Assembly: GCA_036939355.1 (NCBI GenBank)
Contig: JALLAP010001080.1
Location: 1-17,529 of the forward strand
Reading direction: 5' to 3'
Source of the DNA: Thalassiosira profunda
Taxonomy: Eukaryota > Bacillariophyta > Thalassiosirophyceae > Thalassiosirales > Thalassiosiraceae
Length of the DNA stretch: 17,529 bases
Every line of letters begins with the position of its first letter. Position 1 is the first letter of the stretch. The notes under the pieces are model-generated. The model worked only from the letters and a program-made list of their open reading frames with translations. It ran no database searches and had not been told where the DNA came from. The position numbers and the translations under genes were made by a program. This document shows, in pieces, positions 8,481-16,411 of this stretch.

Positions 8481-8905
8481 TGTTGCAGCGAAATTTGGAG
8501 CTCCGGTCCAGCCAATTGTGGCTGCCAACTACTGCAAACGAATTGCAATTTGAAGGATGTGAACTCGGGCATGCACTGACACGAGATGAATGTGTACTTT
8601 CAGCTAAACCACGCCGCCGTTAAGCGGCACCTCTCTGGCCGTTGCTTTCTCCTGCAACCCGTGGAGGCGCAGCATGCAATGGCGCAGCCCGCAGATGATT
8701 GCAGCGATAACCAGAAGGTAGACAAGGAGCTCGACAAAGGCGTTCATGGATTTGCTTGTGGACTGCAACACCAGAGCTCCTTCAACACCCGAGCTCCAGG
8801 TAGATACTGATTCCTCTGTATTTTCTACTCATTTTCGACCCTCCCCTCGCCTCTGATTTGCTCTCACACTCTCACCTCCGACCTTACCGCTTACTAGCCT
8901 CAAGA
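8481..8905. promoter_or_regulatory. Shared divergent promoter of two methyltransferase genes
   Basis: These 425 bp lie between divergent ATG codons at 8480 (minus) and 8906 (plus). The final 85 bases are pyrimidine-rich (CCTCCCCTCGCCTCTG, CTCACACTCTCACCTCC), which looks like a transcribed leader of the plus-strand gene. A 74-codon ATG frame at 8586-8810 has no recognisable features and I do not call it a gene. No clear TATA box is seen. Confidence 0.45.
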
Positions 8906-10381
8906 ATGTCGTCGCTCCAAGCCCTGCTGGACACCCAAGAAGGGCGGGCTGGCTCCTCGTCGGGCGGAGGTGCCCGCGGTGGCAGCGGCGGGTGGGCGTC
9001 GCGCGGAAATCGGTGGGATGATAACAGGGATAAGAGAGGTGGAAGCGGGTGGCAGGCGCGGTCTTCGGGGAGCGCCCCCTCGCGGTCCGGCAGATATGGA
9101 AATGCAGGCCCGGGCGGCAGCAGGTTCAACCAAAAGGAGGGTAGTGGTGGCGGTGGCGGCAGCAGTCGGTGGGGCAATATTGACATATCCCCTCGCGATC
9201 ACTCTGGCAGCCGCAACAGAGGCCACAAAGGCCACGAGCCCACCTACGAGGAACGGCGGGCGAACATCGAACGGCGGGCCGTCGAGGACAGCCGAAGCGC
9301 CGCACGTTCACGGAGAGGAGATGCCAACAGCCGCGAGGACGATATCGAATCGCTATTGAGCTGGGTGGGTCCGTTAAGAGAGGGGAGGTGCACTTACTAC
9401 CAGGACAGGGAGAAGCGCTTTCCGTTCTACACGGACGAGCGGGGGTACAATCTTCTGCAGGAATTGATGGACACCAACAAGTCGTTGTTGCAATTGAACC
9501 ACCAAATGCTCGAGGAGAGGGCTGCAACTGAAGCTGCGAACGTGGAGTGTGATTCCAAGGATGTTTTGATACGGATTGGACAGGGGTTGTACGCCCACAA
9601 GCCGACACTGAGGACCAAAGGGGTGACGTGGTCGACGGAGGAGTACAGTCACCCCGGGCTGCAGCGAATGTATTTGCGGATGAAGAGCATCCAGAGATTC
9701 ACGGAAGTTTGGTGCTTGTTGGAGAGGTCTGCCGATTTGGGAGTGTTCGACGAAGTGATCCAAAACGCCGCACCCGTCCGCGTTGCTGCCGTGGGCGGCG
9801 GACCCGGGTACGAGCTCCTCGCGACCAAGCTCTTCTTCGCCCAGCGCGCCCCGGATCTCGAATTGGAGCTCATCTCGATGGACCTCTGTCCGGCGTGGCG
9901 TCCGTACGTGGAGCGCCTCGGCTTCCAGTTCATTCAGTACGACATCAACAATGAGGAGGGCACCGATCCCATCCGCGCCGCGGGGTTGCAGCCGGGAGAT
10001 CTTGACTTTTGTATTGTCAGTTGCCTTATGATCTATTGCACCACCGATCCGGTCATCAACATGTTTCGCCGCCTCGTCCACGACGACGGCGTGAACGCCA
10101 TCTTGGTCAGTGAGCGGGGCGAACGCACCAAGGCGTGCACCATGATGGAAGAGCGGGGCGGGGAAGTGATACGCCTCATCGACCCGTCCGGCGGGATGGA
10201 CGAGCGGCAGGCCATCTGGTGCTCGAAAGCATTTTGCGAGGAGAAACTGCGCACGACTGCGCCGGACTACGAGGGACATCAGAAGGAGAGCGTCTTCCCC
10301 AACGTGCCGTACTGCGAGCACAAGGAAAGGAGGGGTGGGGGGAAATCGTACGGCTATGCGAGGCATGCGCCGAGGAGGTGA
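8906..10381 (+). CDS. RGG-rich class I SAM-dependent methyltransferase, probably RNA-directed
   Basis: ATG at 8906 (context CAAGAATGTC, after a pyrimidine-rich leader) gives 491 aa. Residues ~17-110 are Gly/Arg/Ser-rich with RGG- and GRG-like repeats, a composition common in RNA-binding proteins. A charged helical linker follows (Y-E-E-R-R-A-N-I-E-R-R-A), then a conserved-looking segment with T-Y-Y-Q-D-R-E-K-R-F-P-F-Y. The catalytic core has motif I V-R-V-A-A-V-G-G-G-P-G-Y-E at 291-303, the acidic strand-2 end in L-I-S-M-D-L-C-P (about 319-326), F-I-Q-Y-D-I-N-N, and a strand-4 region D-F-C-I-V-S-C-L-M-I-Y-C. The protein ends in a basic tail. The fold is a Rossmann-type methyltransferase; the RNA substrate is inferred from the RGG segment only. 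I cannot assign a named family member. It converges on the MYND gene with only 60 bp between the stops. Confidence 0.78.
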   Translation: MSSLQALLDTQEGRAGSSSGGGARGGSGGWASRGNRWDDNRDKRGGSGWQARSSGSAPSRSGRYGNAGPGGSRFNQKEGSGGGGGSSRWGNIDISPRDHSGSRNRGHKGHEPTYEERRANIERRAVEDSRSAARSRRGDANSREDDIESLLSWVGPLREGRCTYYQDREKRFPFYTDERGYNLLQELMDTNKSLLQLNHQMLEERAATEAANVECDSKDVLIRIGQGLYAHKPTLRTKGVTWSTEEYSHPGLQRMYLRMKSIQRFTEVWCLLERSADLGVFDEVIQNAAPVRVAAVGGGPGYELLATKLFFAQRAPDLELELISMDLCPAWRPYVERLGFQFIQYDINNEEGTDPIRAAGLQPGDLDFCIVSCLMIYCTTDPVINMFRRLVHDDGVNAILVSERGERTKACTMMEERGGEVIRLIDPSGGMDERQAIWCSKAFCEEKLRTTAPDYEGHQKESVFPNVPYCEHKERRGGGKSYGYARHAPRR

Positions 10382-10441
10382 CAGGGTCGCGTGGATTATG
10401 TTAGAGGGGTTCCGAGAGGGTGGATCGAGGCGCCCTTGTTT

Positions 10442-11152
10442 TCAGACCGGACTCCTCGTCTCGGTGAAATTTCTGCACTCCTCCTTGTGACTGGGCCAAT
10501 GGCTTCGTTGACAATGAGCACTGCAATACTGACGGCAACGGCACTTTGAGCAGACAAACAGCGTCCGTCGCTCCTTTCGTGCTCCGCAAGACGAACATGT
10601 GGCCAGCTTAGGCTTGGCTCTTGCGCTAGCGTATTGATCATCGAGGCACGCGCACGGAGTACGCTTTGCGTAAAACCCAAGTACGGTGTGGGGACAACCA
10701 TCGGCCAAATCTCGGAGCTTCACCATGCCGTTGTTGAATGAGATAAGCCCGGTCGTCGAAGACTTGTGTTCCAGGACACTGATAATTGAGGCGACGGCAC
10801 CAGGAGTTGCCAAGTCGGCACTGTTATGCATCAACATGACAGTGCCACAAGAAACGAGATGAGCCACTACCAGCGCCCGGGTGTTCTCATCTCTCAACTC
10901 CTGGTTGTACTGCTCGAGTGCCTTTTCCATTGCGGCAAGGACGGCCTGAGGCGTGATTTTCCCCTCGTTTTCCCAACGCCGAAAGAGGGCGTCCATGATT
11001 TTTGTCACGTCATGGTCATGAGCCAAAGAGGGTGGCTTCCCATGCAGACAGCTTTCGCCGTTGCCATGGAACAGCTGCATCAGTTTCTGCAAAGGCTGCG
11101 ATGGTGCGCTGGCCTTTCGGGCTCGTCCTTGCTTCTTCTTCCTGGAAGGCAT
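10442..11152 (-). CDS. MYND zinc-finger protein of a diatom-expanded family
   Basis: ATG at 11152 (context GCAACAATGCC) opens a 236-aa protein. It begins with a basic M-P-S-R-K-K-K-Q-G-R-A-R-K-A segment, followed by E-S-C-L-H-G and a helical middle region. Near the C-terminus, R-T-P-C-A-C-L-D-D-Q-Y precedes a complete MYND finger: C186-x2-C189-x11-C201-x2-C204-x5-C210-x3-C214-x7-H222-x3-C226. This architecture (basic start, C-x-H-G, K-R-x-P-C-x-C-L-D, terminal MYND) matches a large family of small proteins I recall from Thalassiosira genomes; that recollection is untested. MYND fingers bind proline-rich peptides, so a protein-interaction role is likely. All eight ligands are present, so the gene looks intact. 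Its 5' flank is not: the inverted repeat of the transposon begins 12 bp upstream of the ATG, so transcription would have to start within or across the element. Confidence 0.85.
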   Translation of the reverse strand: MPSRKKKQGRARKASAPSQPLQKLMQLFHGNGESCLHGKPPSLAHDHDVTKIMDALFRRWENEGKITPQAVLAAMEKALEQYNQELRDENTRALVVAHLVSCGTVMLMHNSADLATPGAVASIISVLEHKSSTTGLISFNNGMVKLRDLADGCPHTVLGFYAKRTPCACLDDQYASARAKPKLATCSSCGARKERRTLFVCSKCRCRQYCSAHCQRSHWPSHKEECRNFTETRSPV

Positions 11153-11158
11153 TGTTGC

Positions 11159-11163
11159 GAATT
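11159..11163. repeat. Left target-site duplication GAATT
   Basis: GAATT directly abuts the outer end of the left inverted repeat (which starts TACCTGTG at 11164) and is repeated at 17131-17135, exactly outside the right inverted repeat. The repeat boundaries were fixed by the terminal inverted repeat alignment, which mismatches at the very next base. The 5-bp match is therefore not the product of a free choice of boundaries. Confidence 0.75.
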
Positions 11164-11399
11164 TACCTGTGCTCACTTGAGTGAGGCAATCTTTTCTGAC
11201 GTAGATTTGAATTTTTAAACCCATTTCGGGCGCCCATACTGTCTCCCATACTAATCGGAGGGGGCCGTAGGGCACCTTCCCGGCCGTTTCAGCGCGATAG
11301 CGAGGGTGCAGTCTTCTTCGGCACCCTCGGGCGGTCCGGAAACTGCCCCGTCTATCAGACTGACGCCCATATTTTTCGTGCTAGCATTGCTTGCATTGT
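11164..11399 (+). repeat. Left terminal inverted repeat
   Basis: Compared with the reverse complement of 16870-17130, the first 21 bases are identical and 31 of the first 35 match without gaps. Further collinear blocks are 11289-11311 (22/23 identical to 16958-16980), 11348-11368 (20/21 to 16901-16921), 11371-11385 (CGTGCTAGC core) and GCATTGT at 11393-11399. Sequence between blocks has diverged or carries small indels. This end must contain the transposase promoter and leader because the gene's ATG is at 11451. It includes an imperfect palindrome, CTCACT-TG-AGTGAG, near the tip. Confidence 0.85.
11301..11329. repeat. Perfect 9-bp inverted repeat within the left end
   Basis: CGAGGGTGC (11301-11309) and GCACCCTCG (11321-11329) are exact reverse complements separated by 11 bases. 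The first arm is part of the block shared with the right end, while the second arm is absent there, so the hairpin is specific to the left (promoter) end. It could be a protein-binding palindrome or an RNA hairpin in the transposase leader. Confidence 0.6.
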
Positions 11400-11450
11400 G
11401 CTCTGGTGGGTGCCGTCGGCTGGGGCTCGGCCCGCTGCCAATGCCGCAGT

Positions 11451-14400
11451 ATGGGGCTCTCGCCGACGTTCAAGCCCTTGAGGAAAGTTGTCCTCACGGC
11501 CTTGCTGTCGCCGGACGTGCAGAATGCCTTGCTCAGTGCCGAGACGCTTGCCGATCTCGTCAACGATGCTGCAGGTTTCGCTGGCACCGATGCTCGGGTG
11601 GACGAGGATATGATCAAGTCGGCCTTCTACTGCGAGGGAGAGACCGAGTATCACCTGGATTTCGCGGATCTCGGCGTCGGGTACGAAGGGCCCGACATTC
11701 TGTTTGTCTGGAAGGGGAGGCAGCTTGAGTTTGGCGGCGCACGCTACACGGCCGTCGGGCGGTTCGATTCGCTGGAGACGGCCGAGTCTGCAGGGATCTT
11801 GACCAAGTCCATCCGCACCGTCCAGCATGCTCCGCTCTCAGATCAGATGCAGCGGGAGCTGGCCGCCTTCATGAAGAAGCAATGGGCGAAACGCAACAAG
11901 AAGCGACAGGCGGACGCCCAGCTTGCAGATGAAGCGGAGCGGCAGCGGCGCGCGGAAGAGGCCCGCCGAGCGGAGGCTGATGCCGCAGCACGGAGGCAGG
12001 CGGCCGCCGAGGAGGAAGCGCAGAGGCAGGTGGTTGCCGCGGAGGAGGAGGCACGAAGGAGGGCGGCCGCGGAGGAGGAGCAGCGCCGCCGTAGCGATCC
12101 GGAATGCCAGGCCGAGATGAGGCGGCAGCGGTTCCTCGCGTTGGAAGCAAATGCCGAGACTGAGTACGCCCAGTGCAAGGCCTTCCTTGCCAAGCTGGAC
12201 GTGCAGAGAGCCGCGGTGGCAAAGCGGCTCCACGAATTGAACGAGACGCGGAAGAGGGTGGCCAAGACAAAGCCGCTCTTCTTCGGCAGCGACGGGGCCG
12301 TGCCGTCGGACTCGGACGTGGAGGTGGAGGTGGAGGACGACACGGCCGAGAGCACGCCCGTCGTTGCAAACTCGCTTGGCCCTGGAGAGACAGTCACATT
12401 GCTGTACGTTCTCCGAGGCCGGGCGGGCAAGGTCGCCGTCAAGCCCGACGGGTCCATCCTCTTTCACGAATTGGAGGAGGGCCTGGTGTCGCCGACGGAC
12501 GAGAACGAGAGCGAGCGAGACCGAAAGGCTCTCGCCAGAAGCAACTTTGTGCTCTCCAATCACGGCAGCAAATGGTGCTGGAAGCCCGCCGGCACCATCT
12601 TGAAGGCCACCAACAAGATGGGCAAGCTGGTCTCCGACAGCGACCGGATCCGCAAGCTGCGCTACCTCTTCAGCAAGAAGCAGTGCATGTTCTCGCGGAG
12701 GGCGTTTCGATACGTCACGGGCACCAGTGTTGTCGGATACGGAATGTCCGACCGGGCCATGTTCGTGCTCTTGGCCGGATACACGAGGGCTCTGTTGCAC
12801 GAGATGGAGTTGCCCGACATCAGCAACCTCGACATTGCTCAGGGTTTGCCGAGCCGCAACACCATCAGCCGCGGCGAGGGCTACCTCCATACCGATGGCG
12901 CCGTTTTGATGCGGCAGGACATCGAAGACGACGGAACGTTCGATCTGGCCGGCACCTTCGACCACGGCCACCGCAAAGGGCAAGAGCACTTCGTCAAGAA
13001 CGTCCACCACGCGGGCTACGACGAGCAGGGCCGAAAGACCATCAAGTCTCGTGTGCTCGACGTGAACGCGGGCCCTCATTCGGCCAAGGGGGCGGCCGAG
13101 GCGATCAAGCGTTCGTTCTCGATCCTGATCGACCCCTTCGACGAGGACGACGACGTGGCTGCAGAGGTGGCGGCAGCACTGGCGGCAGTTGATGCCAGCA
13201 TCGAGGCCGAGGAGGAGGAATCGGAGGATGAGTGGGAGAACGAGTCCGACGATGAATCGACCTCCGAGAGCTCGGACTCGGGCGGCCTCCCCGCCCACCA
13301 GCCAGGGACCGAGCAGTACGCGTACTACGCTGGGCTGCCCTGGCCGCCCGAGGCGAGCACGGCGGAAAGCGAGGCCGAGAAGTCGGGCACGGAGGAGGAG
13401 AGCTCGGAGAGCGAGGCCGAGAGCTCCGCCACGCCGAAATCACATCATGTGAGCTCGGACAGCGAGGAGGCGCGCTCGTCGGAGAGCGAGGCCGAGGAGA
13501 GCCCGGGATCGGAGACGAGCCCCTCGACCGCGGGAGGCGCGGCGAGCTCGGGCTCGCACTCGGGGACGGCCGACGAGGCCTCGGACGGCGCGGAGAGCTC
13601 GTCGGGTAGCACCGCGCACACCACCGAGCCGCCCGAGAAGCAGCGCCCGAGGCTCACGATGATCACGGGCGACAGCGGCGGCGGAGCCAAGGTCCAATTG
13701 CTCCATCCCGCGCTCATGGCCAACGGCACCATGCCCGAGGACAGCATCATGGGCAACTGCATGTTGCACGGCCTCAACTGCCCGATGGCCCGAGCAGCCG
13801 AGGACGTCTTCGGCCGGCAGGGGATCGGGCACAACACTCCCTTCCAGCTGCTGTACCTCTTCCCGAAGATGATCAAGAAAATCATCGAAGATGTCGGCCG
13901 CGAGGTCTTCAAGGACTGGTGGTGGAAGACGGTGGACAAGATGATCAACGACGGCGCGTGGCAGGCCGAGGCACTGAAGACGATGCCGCAGGCGATGGAG
14001 CAGTTCTTGGACGACATGGAGAAGACGCAGGACTCCGACGAGGTGCTCGACATTTTCAATCCTCCGTCCAACATCGTGGATCCCATCGGCTCGAGGTGGA
14101 AGACCACGGGCGATACGAACGAGACGTTCCTCAAGCACTACCCGATCCTCGTCAAATTTGGAATTGCCGTGAAAGCGAACTCGAATCGAGACTCGGCCCG
14201 CTGGAAGATCTGCTGCGCCTTCATCTCCTTGGCCACGACCAAAGCCGTGCCGACGGAGACGGAGGAGGGGAGCCTCGACTCGTACATTGAGTCCTTCTCC
14301 GCGGAGGACGACGATGAGGATACGAAGATACAGCTCAAGCCGGGCGACTCGCCGACCTTCTACGTGATGCTGTTGTTCTACAACGGCTTCTACACGGGCT

Positions 14401-15857
14401 ACTTCAAGGACCAGTTCAACTTCTTGATGCAAGACAATCCGATCTTCGGCCTCGGCACGTACGGGCACCTCTCTCAGTTCATGCCTGTACGAGCATACGT
14501 CATGCACAAGCTGCTCGAGGACATGGAGGACGGCGGCTGGGAGGAGATGCCCGAGTTCCAGCCGTACCGCCGAGCTCTGCAGGGCGTGCCCGAGTCCGCG
14601 GGCGAGGGCGAGTGCGACTTGTCGTACTTCAGGAAGTTGCCGAAGCTGTTCTTTGGGCAGTTCCGCAAGTTCCTGGACAAGCACGTGCTCAGTCCGTGGC
14701 TCGCGGGCGACAAGCTGCACTACATCCTCGGCGACCAACCCGAGTTTGCCAAGGCCTTTGCCGATTTCCTTGTCGACTATGAGGGCCTGCAAAATCTTCT
14801 CCAAGACGATGCCGACGGCGACGACGAGGACATCTTGGACCTCGGCTACTCCTTCCCGAACGAGGAGGTCACGCTCAGGTGCTACCACACGATGTCTCAC
14901 GGGCCCGTCAGGGTCAACCTGCGCAGCTGCATGCAGTGGGTTACGTCCGAGGCAAATCGCGAGGAGTTGCTGGAGGTCAGCTTCGTCAAGGAGTTCATGC
15001 CGCAAATCCGAGAGCTCGCCGCATCGCCCGAGCCGATCGATCTTTTCAGCCCCGAAAACTGGGGCCCGAAGAAAGGCCTTGTCCTCGCCAACGCGATCTG
15101 GCGGAAGATCGCGCCGCATTCGCACCACCAGCAACTCACGGAGAGCTACGTGAAGGCGACGGGCGAGGTTGCACGAACGGGCGTCGGCGAGAGGAGGCGC
15201 ACGGGCCGTGTCGTGTTGGTCAACTTGCTCGCACGCGAAGCGTCCAAGATCGCTCGCGAGCGGAAGGCCGTGGACAAGCCCGAGGTGACGCGGGTGCAGG
15301 GCCGGGACGAGGTCGTGGCGTTCCTCGACGTCTTGGACTCGTTCTCCAAGAGGTCGGACCGTGCCAACGCCCGCTTCGGCAAGAAGAAGTACCAGCGGAT
15401 GCACCGCAGGCTCATGAGCAACACGGCAACAACGAGCCACATCGAGCGCGAGAAGCACTCGGCGGAGTTTGACAAGAACCTCGCGAAGGAACGAGTGGTT
15501 CACGCCGCGGAGCTGCCCGGCCGCGTCGACTTGACGGCCCTCGCCGGAGGCAAGATCTTGCTTCGTATCCTGACGAAGAAGAACGATACGGAGGAGCACG
15601 TCCACGCCGAGATCTTGGAGCGGAAGATTGAGTTCACGGAGCGGATGCAGAAGACGCTCACGATCGCCGAGAAGCGAGGCCTGCTGCGGAGGGACGAGAT
15701 GCTGCGGTGGACGGGCGAGGGCAAGGCGATGGACGGCATCAAGCTGTCGGAGGTGCGGTCGATCAAGCCGATCTCGGCGAAGATGAACGAGCTCTTCCCC
15801 GTCCAGCAGCGGATCTTGGACGAGGAGCAGGGCCTGGACGCCGACCAGGACAGCTAA
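11451..15857 (+). CDS. Transposase-like protein, 1,468 aa
   Basis: The intronless frame starts at ATG 11451 (GCAGTATGG), the first in-frame ATG, and ends at TAA 15857. The N-terminal ~130 residues have no known motif. Residues ~146-247 form an Ala/Glu/Arg-rich coiled coil. The candidate RNase H-like core begins near 490: D-L-A-G-T-F-D-H-G-H-R at 498-508 (D498 or D504 as first metal ligand), then a beta-rich stretch ending V-L-D-V-N-A-G-P-H-S. An acidic Ser/Glu insertion spans ~564-730. Next come M-I-T-G-D-S-G-G-G with D741 as second ligand, C770-x2-H773 in N-C-M-L-H-G-L-N, and S-R-W at 881-883, the order found in hAT-like transposases (D, C-x2-H, R-W). I cannot point to the third acidic residue with confidence. 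The location between inverted ends is strong support. The catalytic role is an inference from layout and context; a structural match would decide it. Confidence 0.8.
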   Translation: MGLSPTFKPLRKVVLTALLSPDVQNALLSAETLADLVNDAAGFAGTDARVDEDMIKSAFYCEGETEYHLDFADLGVGYEGPDILFVWKGRQLEFGGARYTAVGRFDSLETAESAGILTKSIRTVQHAPLSDQMQRELAAFMKKQWAKRNKKRQADAQLADEAERQRRAEEARRAEADAAARRQAAAEEEAQRQVVAAEEEARRRAAAEEEQRRRSDPECQAEMRRQRFLALEANAETEYAQCKAFLAKLDVQRAAVAKRLHELNETRKRVAKTKPLFFGSDGAVPSDSDVEVEVEDDTAESTPVVANSLGPGETVTLLYVLRGRAGKVAVKPDGSILFHELEEGLVSPTDENESERDRKALARSNFVLSNHGSKWCWKPAGTILKATNKMGKLVSDSDRIRKLRYLFSKKQCMFSRRAFRYVTGTSVVGYGMSDRAMFVLLAGYTRALLHEMELPDISNLDIAQGLPSRNTISRGEGYLHTDGAVLMRQDIEDDGTFDLAGTFDHGHRKGQEHFVKNVHHAGYDEQGRKTIKSRVLDVNAGPHSAKGAAEAIKRSFSILIDPFDEDDDVAAEVAAALAAVDASIEAEEEESEDEWENESDDESTSESSDSGGLPAHQPGTEQYAYYAGLPWPPEASTAESEAEKSGTEEESSESEAESSATPKSHHVSSDSEEARSSESEAEESPGSETSPSTAGGAASSGSHSGTADEASDGAESSSGSTAHTTEPPEKQRPRLTMITGDSGGGAKVQLLHPALMANGTMPEDSIMGNCMLHGLNCPMARAAEDVFGRQGIGHNTPFQLLYLFPKMIKKIIEDVGREVFKDWWWKTVDKMINDGAWQAEALKTMPQAMEQFLDDMEKTQDSDEVLDIFNPPSNIVDPIGSRWKTTGDTNETFLKHYPILVKFGIAVKANSNRDSARWKICCAFISLATTKAVPTETEEGSLDSYIESFSAEDDDEDTKIQLKPGDSPTFYVMLLFYNGFYTGYFKDQFNFLMQDNPIFGLGTYGHLSQFMPVRAYVMHKLLEDMEDGGWEEMPEFQPYRRALQGVPESAGEGECDLSYFRKLPKLFFGQFRKFLDKHVLSPWLAGDKLHYILGDQPEFAKAFADFLVDYEGLQNLLQDDADGDDEDILDLGYSFPNEEVTLRCYHTMSHGPVRVNLRSCMQWVTSEANREELLEVSFVKEFMPQIRELAASPEPIDLFSPENWGPKKGLVLANAIWRKIAPHSHHQQLTESYVKATGEVARTGVGERRRTGRVVLVNLLAREASKIARERKAVDKPEVTRVQGRDEVVAFLDVLDSFSKRSDRANARFGKKKYQRMHRRLMSNTATTSHIEREKHSAEFDKNLAKERVVHAAELPGRVDLTALAGGKILLRILTKKNDTEEHVHAEILERKIEFTERMQKTLTIAEKRGLLRRDEMLRWTGEGKAMDGIKLSEVRSIKPISAKMNELFPVQQRILDEEQGLDADQDS

Positions 15858-15903
15858 AAGTAGACGCGGTTCGAGTGGCTGTGGGGTTGCAACTCGGGCT
15901 GCA

Positions 15904-15937
15904 GGGGATTCGGGGACGGGGATACGGGGATACGGGG
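15904..15937 (+). promoter_or_regulatory. G-quadruplex motif downstream of the transposase stop
   Basis: Five GGGG runs separated by loops of 4, 2, 4 and 4 bases (ATTC, AC, ATAC, ATAC) lie 47 bp after the TAA. On the coding strand this satisfies the usual G4 rule with one run to spare. It would sit in the 3' UTR of the transposase mRNA and could affect termination, stability or replication of the element. The motif is seen directly; any effect is inferred. Confidence 0.65.
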
Positions 15938-16042
15938 AAAGAGACTAATACATGTTGCACTGATGCATTGCAAGCATTTCGTATCAATGTGAACTCACCA
16001 ACGAAGCGTGCGCTCTCCGACGACTCTCCAGACAATCTCTCC

Positions 16043-16411
16043 CTACTGGTTTGCCTCCTCGAACGCCGCCGACGCCGCTGCATCGATCAAGAGACCCTCG
16101 CGCGTAGTCACTCCAAGCCAAGTGTTAGGAAGGTCGATAGCAGCGAGGGTTATCGCTTGCAGACGACGCCGCTCTCCGTCCCGCCTCCAAACCCTCCGTG
16201 GGTCCGGAATGCCTTCGAACGTAACGGCGAGGCAACCGGCGGAGATGTTTGAGCGCAGGGCGGAGAGTTGACGCGAGGAGGCGGGCACGGCGAGGCAGCC
16301 CACCACATCAATTGCCCGGCTCCGTGGTTCCTCAACCACTTTGCAATCACTGGCCCCAACGCAAGTACGGGATGGCCTACGTTGCAAAGAGTCGAGCCCC
16401 CGCGTCCACAT
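16043..16411 (-). CDS. Possible small ORF (122 aa) or gene remnant inside the transposon
   Basis: A true ATG at 16411 opens 122 codons ending at TAG 16043. The downstream two thirds read like a real protein (for example V-T-F-E-G-I-P-D-P-R-R-V-W and D-L-P-N-T-W-L-G-V-T-T-R-E-G-L-L-I-D-A-A), with no low complexity. The first ~30 residues look less natural. An overlapping minus-strand frame at 16377-16661 also ends in protein-like sequence (P-F-D-V-E-V-L-P-G-S-V-R-L-S-Y-V-D-A-G). The two may be parts of one gene broken by a frameshift, or host exons captured by the element. I recognise no family. It lies convergent to the transposase gene. Confidence 0.35.
   Translation of the reverse strand: MWTRGLDSLQRRPSRTCVGASDCKVVEEPRSRAIDVVGCLAVPASSRQLSALRSNISAGCLAVTFEGIPDPRRVWRRDGERRRLQAITLAAIDLPNTWLGVTTREGLLIDAAASAAFEEANQ

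Noticed and set aside
8586..8810. 74-codon ATG frame in the divergent promoter region.
   Set aside because: Short, without homology-like features, and placed where two promoters are required.
9374..10366. 330-codon antisense frame over the RGG-rich methyltransferase.
   Set aside because: The plus strand encodes an intact methyltransferase core here; the antisense frame is a shadow.
11148..11400. Alternative reading of the inverted segments as a duplicated bidirectional promoter.
   Set aside because: The similarity stops abruptly at the tip on both sides and is framed by an exact 5-bp direct repeat, which a promoter duplication would not produce.
11306..11728. Plus-strand ATG-less frame beginning in the left inverted repeat with a hydrophobic, signal-peptide-like segment.
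   Set aside because: It is out of frame with the long transposase gene, starts at a non-ATG codon and degenerates into Arg/Cys-rich shadow sequence. Its similarity to a frame in the right end comes from shared nucleotides.
11838..13298. 486-codon antisense frame over the N-terminal half of the transposase.
   Set aside because: It mirrors the coiled-coil and acidic codons of the plus-strand gene and has no independent protein features.
13440..15605. 721-codon open frame antisense to the transposase gene.
   Set aside because: It has the Arg/Leu/Val/His composition of an antisense shadow of a G+C-rich coding sequence; the plus-strand frame has clear domains and a true ATG.
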